From: Taxillus chinensis
Taxonomy: Eukaryota; Streptophyta; Magnoliopsida; Santalales; Loranthaceae
Direction: 5' to 3'
Assembly: GCA_023512835.1 (NCBI GenBank)
Contig: CM042089.1
Coordinates: 48,475,504-48,539,503 of the forward strand
DNA: 64,000 nucleotides
Shown: positions 9,408-21,307 of the stretch, piece by piece
Layout of the letters: every line of letters begins with the position of its first letter
Position numbering within the stretch: position 1 is the first letter of the stretch
Made by a program: the position numbers and the translations under genes
The notes under the pieces: generated by a model
Told to the model about the DNA's origin: nothing
The model's database searches: none
What the model saw: the letters and a program-made list of their open reading frames with translations, nothing else

Positions 9408-11680
9408 ATGCTATTCAACACTCGCCTTAACTCCAGAGGTGCACAAGAGCCCATCCCGAATCGAAGCAGTAGTGAAAACATCGACCCACCTCAACCTGCT
9501 ACTGCCGCCACTCCTCAACCACGGAGTTTTGGTTTTACTCTGACAAAACCGCCCAAATTCACACCTGAGCTTTTCTCCCAGTGGAAAGCTCGCATAAAGA
9601 TGTTTATGGTATGCCATGATCATCTCATGTGGCCCTGTCTTCATCAGGAGATTCTAATTCCGATGACTATCGGAGAACATGGAGTGAGAAGGCCAAAGAC
9701 GGATGCCGAACTTACCAACGATGAAAGAGCCTGGCAGTGCGCTAGCGAAAAGGCTCTGGCTTACGTTACATCGTCTTTGGATTCCGAGGCTTTCACGGAC
9801 GTCCAGGGCTGCACGAAAGCAAAAGCTGTCTGGGATAAACTGACAATCCTCTATGAGGGGAGTTAGTCCCAGATGCAAAACATGATATGTGCTCCCAGAC
9901 AGAACTTTGAGAGTTTCAATTACAAACCTGGCGAATCCCTTGAGAGCATCTATCGGAGATTCGGCAAGCTCATTCTAGAGCTAAAAACTGTCAATGAACA
10001 CTACACTCAGTCACAAATCAATGACAAGTTCTTTCGATCCCTGCTAGATCGCTACTACTCCAAGCAGCTCCAGATGCAAGCTGACAAAAACTGGCCGTTT
10101 ACTGCCCTTGAAGAAGTATACGGAGAGCTTCGGACTCATGAGGTCAGATTCAGATACACTGACCGTGATGAGAAAATAGCTCGGAAACGAAAAAGGGGTA
10201 GCCCTCAAAGCTACGGAATGCTCCAGTAATCATCAAGAGGATGATACGGATGAGTTAGAGAATTCTGACTTAGACGCAGAAGAGGAAATAGCTCTTCTTG
10301 TCAAATCCTTTGAACGATTCCTTCGGAAAAGTAAAAAAGGATTCAGAAGAGGCTCCTCATCATCCAGAAGGAAGGAGCGATCGGAGTCGTGTTCCCAAGA
10401 ATGCTTTAATTGTGGGAAACCCGGTCATTGGGCCAAGGAATGCAGATCCAAATCTAAGACGGCAGAGAAAAGTGACAAAGTTACTCCTCGACAAACCACC
10501 TCAGACAACAGCAAAAACAAGAGGAAGGCGTTCGTGACAGAGTACATCAGTGGCTCGGAAGAAGAAGAGGAATCCTCGGATGATGAGCCAACTCCTAAGC
10601 CAAACGTCTGCCTCATGGCAAATACTGAGGTACCTTCTATCTCCGAGCTCATGAGTAAAATAGAATCTCTTATTACTGAACGTGATCATGAAAAGAATGA
10701 GAGACTAATAATTACTCAAATGTACAAAGATATGGAAAGTCAGAATAAACGTCTTGAATTTACTATTACTAGACTTGAAAAAGACATAGCTGACTTCAGA
10801 GGAAAAGAAGCTTGGTATCACGATCTAAGGGCTGAAAATCATCTACTAAATACCAATCTCTCAGGCCTAAAAGTTATTGTAAAAAGACTCAAGAATGAAC
10901 TTGAATAGGAAAAGGAAATAAATCGTAAGTGGCTTAAATCCGGGGAAATAGCCTCTTCATTTAGGACTGATCCGGATAATATTCGAGTCAAACCTGGCCT
11001 AGGCTCCGAATCATCAACCTCGAATGCTCAAGCTACTGAGTGTCCTCCGGATTTCACTCCAAAACTAACCAACTTATATCCTGTTAGTATGTCTAAACCG
11101 TTGGATGGTTTCATTTCAGGTGGCACCATAGTTTATGACTGTGGAGTCGAGGCTGTTACTGCACTTCCCGCAAGCAGTAGCACCCGTAACTAATGATGAA
11201 GGGAAGGATGCTACAGTTAAAGCACCCAAAAAGAAAGGAAAGGCTAAGGCTGACGCATCTAGGGCCAAGAGCGCGTCACCCAAACGCAATGGATTAGGCC
11301 ACAGGGAACAGAGTAGAAAGTCTGTAAAATCTAAGAGACCTGTATCCCCTGTCTGTACTCCGCATTATAGTGTCTATTCCATCTATAGGGAAATAGGTCA
11401 TTATCACTATGAATGTTGGAGCTTATCTGATAACTGGCTTTGTAATCAAATTCGTACCAATAAAGATCAGTTCAATAAAAAGGGTTCTTCGAGCAAAACA
11501 AAATCTAAACCTCAAAGGTGTGTCTCTCCTAAAATAACCCAAATAAAAGAAGCAGCTGAAACTAACAAATTAAAGTCAACTTGGAGAGCTAAAAATCCTA
11601 GCAAAGTCAAATCCGAAACTGTTGACATTACTGTTGTTCTTTCTAACTGCCCGAAACAAGTTTGGGCACCAAAAGTGTAA
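9408..11680 (+). pseudogene. gag: Copia B gag polyprotein (Sirevirus-like)
   Basis: Gag resumes after solo LTR C. Order: N-terminal gag fold with PPKFTPELFSQWKARIKMFM (about 9550-9610); UBN2-like core with DKLTILYEGS and ESIYRRFGKLILELK; a CCHC zinc knuckle CFNCGKPGHWAKEC at 10402-10443 that binds RNA; an acidic Ser/Glu stretch; a long coiled coil (about 10620-10910); and a Lys/Ser-rich tail with a second cysteine/histidine cluster (about 11360-11415). Lesions: Gln to TAG at 9864-9866, a frameshift near 10190-10230, Gln to TAG at 10906-10908 and a frameshift before 11135. Copia H carries a parallel, less broken version of the C-terminal part. A long gag with a coiled coil is characteristic of Sireviruses. 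Confidence 0.85.
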
Positions 11681-11701
11681 ACTGTTGTCTTTCAGGAGCA
11701 T

Positions 11702-14533
11702 CTCTGGAATGCACTGCCGGATCACTTGAAGTTAAAGATCAATCAAAGCAAGTGGATCCTCGATAGTGGATGATCCAGACATATGACGGGTGATCAGACT
11801 CTGCTTGTAGAAGTTAATGAAAAATGAGGTCCGTCCGTTTCATATGGTGACAACAGCAAAGGAAAGACTGTCGGGTATGGCACTTTAACCAACGGCTGTG
11901 TATCAATCACTAAAGTTGCACTAGTCGAAGGTTTGAAGCATAATTTGCTAAGTGTCAGTAATTTATGTGACAAAGGATTTACTGTTTCCTTTATGTCCAA
12001 CACCAGACAATAAGGGAAAACTTATCCGGAGATGTTAAGTTATCCGGATCAAGAGATGGGGACATATACTCAGTGGTCTTAAGAAATAATTCTTCTGACC
12101 CTGTATGCTTCCTCACTAAAGCTTTAGATGATGATAGCTGGTTATGGCACAAGCGATGCGCACATTTAAACTTTAAGACATTGCCTAAGTTAGCGTCACT
12201 TGATCTTGTCACTGGTCTACCTAAACTCAAATACTCCAGAGACAATCTCTATCGAGAATGCCAACTTGGCAAACAGACCAAACATAGGTTTAAGAGCAAA
12301 TCAGTTAATTCAATAACTGCTCCTCTACAACTTCTTCATATGGACCTCTGTGGTCCTATTTTTGTTCCTTCGCTGGCTGGTGCGAGATATACCCTTGTGG
12401 TTATCAATGATTTCACCAGATACACATGGGTGATGTTCCTGAAATCAAAGGATCAAACTTTTGAGCATCTTGTAGATCTTTTCAATTGGATAAGCAACTC
12501 ACAAGGACTGAGCATAAAGTGCATCAGGAGTTATCATGGTACAAATTTGATTTTTTAGAGATGAGATCATATTGTTCTGAACAGGGCATTCAGCATGACT
12601 TCTATGCACCCAGAACTCCACAACAAAATGGGGTAGTTGAGCGCAAGAATCATACTTTAGTCGAGGCTGGCAGATCTATGTTAGCAGGGGCAACGCTTCC
12701 TCTCAGTCTATGGGCTGAAGCTATGTCCACTGCCTGCTATGTTCAGAACAGAACTCTAATAAATAAATCTACCATGAAAATACCCTATGAGATGTGGAGA
12801 GGACGAAAGCCTTCAATTTCACATTTCAGAGGTTTTGGGTGTACTTGCTTTATATTGATAAATGGCAAAGAAACCCGGAATAAATTTGAACCAAAATCTG
12901 ATGATGGGATTTTTGTCGGGTACTCATTACATAGCAAGGCTTATCGGGTCTTCAATAGAAAACTTTTTAAAGTTGAAGAATCTATCCATGTAACCTTTGA
13001 TGAAACTAATCTTGATTGGTCAAAAGTTGCTTCTTCAAGTTATAATGTACAGGTCCCGGACAGCAACATTGACTATTCGAAGTTCATGAATGTTCCTATT
13101 ACACATTCTGACCAACCACGTGGTATCAGTGAGGCACAAAGAAATTATATGGATGATGCTACGGATGATTCGGACTCAGGACTACCATTAAGCTCCGGAC
13201 ATACTCCTTCGGATACCCAAAATTCCGGAGCACCTTCAAGCTCGTCCGGACCAGTTAACACTGAAAGAAACACTATTGAAGAACCACCTAGTTCTACCGT
13301 ACCTTCTAATACAGAAACATCTGGTCCGAAAGAAGCTCAACTAGTAGATATACCTGAACCACCTAATCTGGCAGAGCTTCAAATAATTCAAGATCAACCA
13401 TCACATGCACAGAATTACAGATGGACCCGAAACCATCCCTTAGATCAAGTGATTGGTGATACTACTGCTGGTGTAAGAACAAGAGCAGCCACTTTCAACA
13501 TGTGTCTTTACTCGTGTTTTCTATCACAAATAGAACCAAAAGTGGTAGATGAATCAATTTAAGAGATATAATGTGTGGACTCTAGTACCAAGGCCTAAGT
13601 CTCAGCAAGTCATTGGAGTTAAATGTGTGTTCCGGAACAAGCTTGATACGGATGGAATAGTAATCCGGAACAAAGCCAGACTGGTTGCCAAAGGATATCG
13701 TCAAGAAGAAGGAATAAACTATGATGACACCTTTGCTCCCGTAGCAAGACTTGAGGCAATCCGAATGTTTCTGGCGTATGCTTCATATGAAAACTTCATA
13801 GTTTATCAAATGGACGTCAAGAGTGCATTCCTGAATGGAGATCTTAAAGAGGAGGTGTACGTTGAACGACCTCCTGGTTTCATTGAACCTAAGGCAGGAC
13901 ATCTAGTCTACAAGCTTCAGAAAGCTTTATATGGTTTGAAGCAAGCTCCAAGAGCCTGGTACGACACACTGCCGGAATTCCTACTTGCTCACAACTTCCA
14001 AAAAGGGAAGATTGACACCACCTTATTTCTACGAAAAGAGAAAGGACACACTCTAATCGTATAGATATACGTGGATGATATCATTTTCGGATCAACAAAT
14101 CCGAAGCTTTGTGAAGAGTTTGCAAAGTTGATGACAGGCAAGTTTGAGATGAGCATGATGAGAGAACTGTCCTACTTCCTTGGAATAGAAGTTAAACAAT
14201 TGAAGGAAGGAATCTTCATTAATCAAGCTAAGTACACTCGCGATCTTATTAAGAAGTTTGGTATGGAAGGTTCATCTCCCGTCAAAACTCCCATGCCAGT
14301 CAGTGCCAAGCTAGATCCTTATGTGGATGGAATATCAGTAAATGTGACTGACTACAGAGGGATGATTGGATCCTTGCTGTATCTTACAGCAAGTCGCCCA
14401 GACATTATGTTTGTAACTTGCATCTGTACACGATATCAGGTGAATCCTAAGGAGTCACATATGCTTCATGTTAAACGGATATTAAGGTATCTCAAGGGAA
14501 CGATGAATTTGGGACTCTGGTACCCAAAGGAGT
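11702..14533 (+). pseudogene. pol: Copia B pol: protease, integrase, reverse transcriptase (5' part)
   Basis: The protease active site reads WILDSG at about 11752, followed by TGA where Copia H has Cys. The GAG-pre-integrase/HHCC region lies at about 12140-12290 (WHKRCAHLNF... CQLGK). Integrase core: first Asp in HMDLCGP, but the second catalytic Asp is Tyr (IRSYHG instead of RSDHG), and the Glu lies in NGVVERKN. The reverse transcriptase holds [13 protein letters not shown] and YVDD at 14068-14079, with a TAG six nt before YVDD (14062-14064). A roughly 40-nt deletion near 13555 removes the linker that Copia H keeps (WIEAMQEEL) and shifts the frame. Element D interrupts at 14533; RNase H follows at 21308. 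Confidence 0.9.
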
Positions 14534-16045
14534 TGATAACGTGCATTTTATGCCGTTATTCTAGTGTTTATTTAGGATGTTTAAGAGCATGATTAGAGCC
14601 TTATTGCTTCATATATCATATATATTTGCTCTAACCCCTAGGAAGATGCTAGTTGCAAATACATGCGTTTTTAAGCTGTTTTGGCAGATTTTGGACCTCA
14701 CTTTTGATAAAGTAGATGGCCTCAAACAATTGGCGTGCAAGAACAAAAGTTTCTTAGAATGATGTCCTCTACCTACCACAGAAATTTCAGAGCATTTGGA
14801 GCTGCACGTGAATTCACCCATTTCACGTGCAAGCCTATTTTTGCCTCTCAGGCCTCTACAGGATGCAAGGAATCTTGGGGAGAAGTTTGAGCTGATTTGG
14901 AGTTGCACGTGAATTCACCATATCACGTGCAAATTGGCGTGCAGAGATATTTTTGGACCGATCCTATCGTTTTTCCATGCTGATCATTTGTTTTTGAAGG
15001 CCCGTGTCCAAATTGTGGATGGAAGATAGAGATTTTAATGTTTCGAGTGTTACTTATCAAAACTACATCGTTTTGATAGATGGGCTAGGTTACACACCTC
15101 AAGGCCCATCCAAACTCTATAAATAAGAACTCCACGCCCTCTGCTATGCATGCCTAACCCCCCCCCACGTTTTAGAGAGAGAGAGGCTCCACGTCTTGGA
15201 GGCTGTCCTTGACCTAGAGAGAGCCCGTTGCGGCCATCCGTTGCCGTCGCAAGCGGCCGTCGCGGATTTCGGAGCCTGGATTTGAAGCTTTGCTGTGCGC
15301 GTGATCAAGAAGAAGATGTTGAGCTTTTCTGCTTTGTGTTTGCTTGTAATCATGCGTGAGTAGTTCTTTAATCTAGGGGAGCAATGTAGCCCCCTTGTTG
15401 CTTTGCTGTGTTTATGAATATTGGGTTTGGATGATTGAGTTTTGCATGTTTTATGAATCTGTTCTTAATTCTATCTTTGGATGTACACCTTGGTATTCTT
15501 AGCCCTAGTTCGGGGCGGATTGAGATTCATAACTTATTTGTAATTGGTGTGATCATTATCCTTTTGCAAGTATGATTTATTGGCTTTGCATGTTTGTGTG
15601 TTTAGATGACCATTCTGGCATACAACTCTTAAAAGGACCTCAATGACCATTTGTTGTCCTTGGCTTATGTTTAGCATGTTTTCAATCAGACAACCCTAAT
15701 ACCATGAACCAGTAGAGATAACATAGGGAGGTGAAATTGTGACCCTAGATGCTTTTAATCCTTGAATCTTAATCCTAAATTCAATTTGCTTTCTTTGTTT
15801 AATCAGAAAACCAAATAAAAATTAGATCTTTAGTTTAAAAAAAAAAACTTTTTGCCAAGACATTTTATAGAACAAGAGTAATTGGGTGTTTTGATTTGAG
15901 AACTAGAGAACTAGGCTAATCCCTGTGGGTTCGACCCCTTGCTTGCTGCTATTCTTTTAGTGCAAACTTAGGGAATTTATTATCTTGAAGAGAGATTTAA
16001 CGACATTAGCTAGCTCTTTTAGAGAGGCTAAAAATTTGTCTGTCA
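14534..16045 (+). repeat. 5' LTR of element D
   Basis: TG...CA ends. U3 holds two hairpins with ACGT-core arms (14803-14832 and 14904-14931). U5 ends with CCCTGTGGGTTCGACCCC (about 15922-15939) before the primer site. Confidence 0.95.
15055..15125 (+). promoter_or_regulatory. LTR D promoter: ACGT-type palindrome and TATA box
   Basis: The palindrome lies at 15055-15078 (centre ACTACATCGT in this copy, ACTACGTCGT in the 3' LTR at 20321-20344). TATAAATA follows at 15118-15125 and at 20384-20391 in the 3' LTR. The palindrome-to-TATA spacing is about 40 bp. Confidence 0.75.
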
Positions 16046-16048
16046 AAT

Positions 16049-16066
16049 TGGCGCCGTTGCCGTGGA
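16049..16066 (+). other. Primer binding site, tRNA-Asp type
   Basis: TGGCGCCGTTGCCGTGGA differs by one base from TGGCGCCGTTGCCGGGGA seen in element G. The latter is complementary to the 3' end of plant tRNA-Asp, the usual Athila primer. Confidence 0.9.
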
Positions 16067-16262
16067 TTCAACGGTTAACTAGTTTTTAAAATCAACATTG
16101 AGTGAAATTGTTTGAATTCTGATCTTGGTGTTTTATTTTGTCTTTTATTTTCTGTTATTTTGTGTTCTTTATTTGTTTATTTTGCATTGTTCGGAGTCCT
16201 GGGTGTGTTCTTGTTGTTTTTCAGGAACATACACCAAGTGTTTGAAGAATTGCTAGTTGTGT

Positions 16263-16983
16263 ATGCGACGAGGGGAACTTGCGTCCTTTAATCCAGAACC
16301 TGAACAGCACTCCAATGGATAGATAGTTTGGAGATAAGGAGGAGCTAACCATGGAAGAATGTTTGGAAAGGATGATCCAAGGCAACAAATATTTGTGGGA
16401 AAACCAAGGGAGAGATGAGGAGAATTCAATGATGGCAGACCAACATGTTTATGTTCCAGGCCATGCAGCAGATCAATTTTCATATAGTGCTTGGGATTGC
16501 ACTGTCTATGATCTTCCCACAAGCAGTTATTCATACCAGGAGCCTCCTTGTTATGGTGGGAGTATTAATGGAGATGGTAGAGAAGTATGGCCAACTTACA
16601 CCCAACCTGAGGGTGACTACTATCCACAAGAGCCACCACCTGAGGAGTTTAATGGTTTCTTCAATGGATATTCTGAGAACATATGGGTTGGGCAATATCA
16701 AGATGAAGCTTACTCTGAAGCCCCACTCTATGGCAATTATTGTCCATATCAACAACAAGAGTGGCAGCCCCAAGTTGAAGAAGAAACCAGAAGAGAGGGA
16801 GAGGATTTGAATGAAAGGCTAGGAAGTATAGAGACTACCATAAAAAATATAGAGCAATTATTGATGAGTATGGTTCAAAATGCAGATAACGGAGTCTCAT
16901 CTAACTCCTTTGCTGGTGACACAGAGATAGAGCCGAAGAGAATTGCAAAGCCATCACTCCAACTTCCATGTATCAATCTTTGA
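16263..16983 (+). pseudogene. Element D gag-like region
   Basis: ATG at 16263 starts a peptide MRRGELASFNPEPE that aligns with the first residues of the gags of F (30761) and G (46109), then stops at 16320-16322. A second open frame follows (16351-16983, 210 codons). It is acidic and rich in Tyr, Gln, Pro and Glu, with a C-terminal helical stretch (LNERLGSIETTIKNIEQLL) like the coiled C-terminal part of Athila gag. The capsid core present in F (PALLQMFGQDAFRG) is missing. I infer a gag from which the capsid region was deleted; its current function, if any, is unknown. Confidence 0.6.
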
Positions 16984-17229
16984 CATCTGCCTCACAAGAA
17001 TGGGAGTTTTTCGCTAATAATGATTCGAAGATGAAGCTCGCATTCTAGCTGGTCAAACCATTAATGATGCTATAGACCAAGAAGTGGATACAAGGGCAAT
17101 GGTTCATTATGATGAGGTTGTCCCTCCACCACAATTTAATAGCCCATGTGATGTATCCACTTCAACTCTTCCCATGGTTGGAGCTTATGAGGACAATTTT
17201 TCCATCCAAGAAGAAGAGGAAGACTTGAA

Positions 17230-17709
17230 TTGTTCGGGGTGTTAGAAGAACATGAGAAACCAATAAATGACAACCCAAGGATGCAGCAACAAATCTTGGA
17301 TGATGATGCTATAATTCTCATATCTGAAGGCACATCAAACCAAGGTACTCTTTATGAAGACAAGCTACATGAGCCCACCACTACTATCTTTGCTTTGGAA
17401 TCATCTTCCCTTATACAAGAGAAGGAAGTGCTTGGCAAGGGAGGTAACCATGCGTGCATCATGACTACTCCAATTGTGGAGTATGTTGAATTTGTGTTAC
17501 CACCTCGATGGAATGAGAGGAAGGAGAACCATAAGTTTGTGGAGGTGTCTCCTTATCAACAATTGAATCAGGAGTTCAAGTGGCTCCCACAGCGGTTCAT
17601 TCATCCGATTGCTATGGTTTATGAGACTGCTGAGGTTTACAATGCCAGGATGAAAGCCTTTCATACATTGGTTGAGCTTAGTATGACAAAGTCTAGCTAC
17701 AGACTTTAA
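17230..17709 (+). pseudogene. Element D second open frame, unknown
   Basis: A 159-codon open frame starting MFGVLEEHEKPIND and ending in MTKSSYRL. I recognise no family. Its first half is acidic; the second half has a conserved-looking run around 17500-17700 (VEYVEFVLPPRWNE, VSPYQQLNQEFKWLP). The frame stops just before the AGCGCT/AGGCAA hairpin that in element F follows the end of pol, so by position it occupies the slot of the pol C-terminus. Stops in the preceding 250 bp (16984-17229) suggest that it was once joined to the upstream frame. Confidence 0.4.
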
Positions 17710-17713
17710 ATAA

Positions 17714-17737
17714 AGCGCTGGTTGGGAGGCAACCCAA
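17714..17737 (+). other. AGCGCT + AGGCAA-loop hairpin (element D)
   Basis: AGCGCT at 17714-17719, then TTGGG / CCCAA (17722-17726 and 17733-17737) around the loop AGGCAA. The same device with arms ATGGG / CCCAT lies at 36251-36274 in element F. The arm change is compensatory, which supports a structured RNA element. Confidence 0.55.
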
Positions 17738-17934
17738 TGTTTATTGCTATATTTTATTTTATGTTATTTTCTTTTATTTATTTTATTCAATAAATTGTTT
17801 GCAAGCTAACCATTGTGCAAGAGACTTTGCTTCTTTCTTAACTAACCATTTGCAGGATGAGCAAATTATTGGGTCCTGAACTTGTGGAATTGTTTTTAAA
17901 GTCAAAGTCAAGGAGCAAGGAGCAAGTGAAGCCC

Positions 17935-18060
17935 AAACGTGCATGAAGATGGGCTCAACCAATTCACGTGCAAGGGCTAATTTGGTCAGAACACTCTGAA
18001 AATTTAGGGGCACGTGTATCACGCCAATTGGAGCATCTTTCCTTCTGCACGCTATATAAA
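17935..18060 (+). promoter_or_regulatory. Internal U3-like promoter region before the protease remnant (element D)
   Basis: ACGT-core words (ACGTGCA, TTCACGTGCAAG at about 17968, CACGTGTATCACG at about 18011) are followed by TATATAAA at 18053-18060. The layout matches the region at 36684-37153 in element F, which precedes the C48-protease ORF there. Promoter activity is inferred. Confidence 0.5.
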
Positions 18061-18100
18061 GAGATGCCATCTTCAAAGGCTTCCACACCAAAATCACTCT

Positions 18101-18253
18101 AGTGGAATCTTTGCTTGCTACTACATGATGGCTATTCTGCAAGGGAGAGAAACTTGGGAAGTGCGCAGCGAGACATCGGTTGTCTTTGGGGCTCAGGTGC
18201 GACGAATGGTGGCCAATGTCATCTACTATTACAGCTTGCCAACTGAGAGGTAA
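18101..18253 (+). pseudogene. Remnant of C48 protease ORF3 (element D)
   Basis: The reading SGIFACYYMMAILQ followed by a VRRMVANVIYYYSLPTER tail aligns with the last 50 residues of ORF3 in F (39400-39549) and G (47510-47673). The catalytic Cys is lost: the reading is SG where F and G read SCG. All upstream parts of the ORF are deleted, and the frame ends at TAA 18251-18253. Confidence 0.8.
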
Positions 18254-19799
18254 GTATTTTCCTACTCCCTATTTTATGCCATGAGGACATAGCATATTTT
18301 AAGTGTGGTGTATGGGGAGTGACTTGAGCCACTTGCTTGTCTTTTATGTTGTGATTGCATGTTTTATTTAAACAAAAAAAAACCAAAATTTTTAGTTGCA
18401 TGATTGTTTGAGTTGTTTGCTTGAATGATTTGCCTGTGGAGACATGGATTTTAAGTATGCAATTTTGGCCTACATTTACTTTTTGGGCCACATTAATATC
18501 ATGTTGTGATAAGGGTGTTAAAGTAGTTAAAATGTGCTCTAAATTGGTTTAATCATGTCTTTATCTGTTGAATGATATCACCATGTTTTTGGAGCTGAGT
18601 TTTGAATATTAGCTGAGCATGAAATGCTATGATAGACCTAAGTAACCCTTAAAGTTGAGTGAAAAAGAAATGCAAAATGAGAATAGCTTCTTTTTAGCCC
18701 TTGAGTGACATTTAGGGTATGGGTAATAATTGCTACTCTTCTTGCATTCAACATTGGTTATTTAATGGTAGGAGTCAAGTAAGCATGTGATTACTTGTTA
18801 GTGCTCAGTGTTTGGTGTTTAGTTAGGATGCAAGACCTCTGAGTCACTGTGACTGTCTTTGCATTCTTTTCTTTATTGTGTGATATTATTGGAAAAGGCT
18901 GTGATATAGAATGTGAAAAAGCCATCACTTAATTGGAAATGGGATGTGAGATATCAATGAATTTCTGTCTCTCCTTATGTAGCAAAATGGCAAGGAGTTT
19001 GCATTAGAAAAAAATCAGTCTTATTTATGTGTTATGTGAGTTAAAAAAAAAGAGTGAATAATCCATCAAGGGAGAGCATAAAATGCAACCTTGTAATGTT
19101 ATTATTTAAAAAAAAAAAGAGAAAAAAAAAGAGGGATTCAAAATAAAAGCCACAATGGCTTGATGTTTATGCGTGATTATTTATTTGAAGCCACATTGGC
19201 TGAATTGTGTTATGTTTATTTGAGAGTGTTGAGCTCAATTCTTTAGCTCATGGTTTCGTTTTATCGGTTATTAGAATAGAGTGTGAGTTTATTGAGTTTA
19301 GACTAGCGTGTGAGTTCAAATAAAGTAGAATAGAGGGTGTGTTTTCTTTGATGAGCACAATAGGGAACTCTCATGATTGCTTGGCAAGTATTTAATCAAT
19401 AGCTGATGGTGAGTGTAGAGATAGAGTTTTCCATCCATTGTTCATTAATAGGTATTGGGCTTGAGAATTATTATATTTGAGTGAGGCTGCTTATCCTTGG
19501 TAAGAACTTAAAGGGAAACTAGGTGCTATTTTATCAAGGATTGCTTGCTCATATCTAAAATTTAAGTGGAGATATTGCATGGTTGTTGGACTTAGGGATA
19601 TGGACATGAATGCACCAAGTTACGACTCATTTTGATGCTTAAACTCCCATTTCATCATGATAGAGTTGCATGCTTAGGAAACCATGATTCTCCTTGATTG
19701 TTATTTTATTTTTCTTCCGTTTGATTGTGTGTTTATTTTATTTTTGCATGCTTGTACGTTTTCGCTTGAGGACAAGCAATGGTTCAAGTGTGGTGTATT
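18254..19799 (+). other. Conserved 3' noncoding region of element D
   Basis: No coding potential is seen. Many phrases are shared in the same order with F (39550-40873) and G (47674-49111): GAATGATATCACCATG, the CATAAAATGCAACCTTGTAA stretch, AAAGCCACAATGGCT, and near the end a hairpin GCTTG-AGGA-CAAGC (19764-19777) about 22 bp before the 3' LTR. In this copy the polypurine tract is degraded (GTGTGGTGTATT). Confidence 0.7.
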
Positions 19800-21307
19800 T
19801 GATAACGTGCATTTTATGCCATTATTCTAGTGTTTATTTAGGATGTTTAAGAGCATGATTAGAGCCTTATTGCTTCATGTATCATATATATTTGCTCTAA
19901 CCCCTAGGAAGATGCTAGTTGCAAATACATGCGTTTTTAAGCTGTTTTGGCAGATTTTGGACCTCACTTTTGACATAGTAGATGGCCTCAAACAATTGGC
20001 GTGCAAGAACAAAAGTTTCTTAGAATGATGTCCTCTACCTACCACAGAAATTTCAGAGCATTTGGAGCTGCACGTGAATTCACCCATTTCACATGCAAGC
20101 CTATTTTTGCCTCTCAGGCCTCTACAGGATGCAAGGAATCTTGGGGAGAAGTTTGAGCTGATTTGGAGTTGCACGTGAATTCACCATATCACGTGCAAAT
20201 TGGCGTGCAGAGATATTTTTGGACCGATCCTATCGTTTTTCCATGCTGATCATTTGTTTCCGAAGGCCCGTGTCCAAATTGTGGATGGAAGATAGAGATT
20301 TTAATGTTTCGAGTGTTACTTATCAAAACTACGTCGTTTTGATAGATGGGCTAGGTTACACACCTCAAGGCCCATCCAAACTCTATAAATAAGAGCTCCA
20401 CGCCCTCTGCTATGCATGCCTAACCCCCCTACACGTTTTAGAGAGAGAGAGGCTCCACGTCTTGGAGGCTGTCCTTGACCTAGAGAGAGCGACCGTCGCA
20501 GCCATTCCGCCGTCGCAGTGCCGTCGGATTTTGGAGCCTGGATTTGAAGCTTTGCTTGTGCGCATGATCAAGAAGAAGATGTTGAGCTTTTCTGCTTTGT
20601 GTTTGCTTGTAATCATGCGTGAGTAGTTCTTTAATCTAGGGGAGCAATGTAGCCCCCTTGTTGCTTTGCTGTGTTTATGAATATTGGGTTTGGATGATTG
20701 AGTTTTGCATGTTTTATAAATCTGTTTTTAATTCTATCTTTGGATGTACACCTTGGTATTCTTAGCCCTAGTCTGGGGCGGATTGAGATTCATAACTTAT
20801 TTGTAATTGGTGTGATCATTATCCTTTTGCAAGTATGATTTATTGGCTTTGCATGTTTGTGTGTTTAGATGACCATTCTGGCATACAACTCTTAAAAGGA
20901 CCTCAATGACCATTTGTTGTCCTTGGCTTATGTTTAGCATGTTTTCAATCAGACAACCCTAATACCATGAACCAGTAGAGATAACATAGGGAGGTGAAAT
21001 TGTGACCCTAGATGCTTTTAATCCTTGAATCTTAATCCTAAATTCAATTTGCTTTCTTTGTTTAATCAGAAAACCAAATAAAAATTAGATCTTTAGTTTG
21101 AAAAGAAAACTTTTTGCCAAGACATTTTATAGAACAAGAGTAATTGGGTGTTTTGATTTGAGAACTAGAGAACTAGGCTAATCCCTGTGGGTTCGACCCC
21201 TTGCTTGCTGCTATTCTTTTAGTGCAAACTTAGGGAATTTATTATCTTGAAGAGAGATTTAACGACATTAGCTAGCTCTTTTAGAGAGGCTAAAAATCTG
21301 TCTGTCA
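19800..21307 (+). repeat. 3' LTR of element D
   Basis: 1508 bp, almost identical to 14534-16045. Differences visible by eye are concentrated in the leader after the TATA box (a GC-rich CCGTCGC-type stretch). Palindrome 20321-20344, TATA box 20384-20391. Confidence 0.95.

Larger units (their letters stand above)
14534..21307 (+). mobile_element. Athila-like element D, non-autonomous (6774 bp)
   Basis: Starts TGATAACGTGC, ends TCTGTCTGTCA, flanked by GGAGT at 14529-14533 and 21308-21312. The Copia B protein phrase around the junction (YPKE|SNFTLSG) is continuous once D is removed, which confirms both boundaries. The two LTRs (1512 and 1508 bp) are nearly identical by eye, so the insertion is recent. 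The 3754-bp internal part has a tRNA-Asp primer site, gag-related debris, a C48-protease remnant and a long conserved 3' noncoding region. It has no reverse transcriptase or integrase, so it would depend on a partner for mobility. Confidence 0.95.

Noticed and set aside
14577..14762. Short open frames in LTR D and its twin at 19843-20028
   Set aside because: They are identical because the two LTRs are identical; they lie in U3 upstream of the TATA box and have no coding features.
15922..15939. A tRNA gene at the U5 GGTTCGA sequence
   Set aside because: No A box, anticodon arm or acceptor stem accompanies the T-arm-like word; treated only as a short motif.
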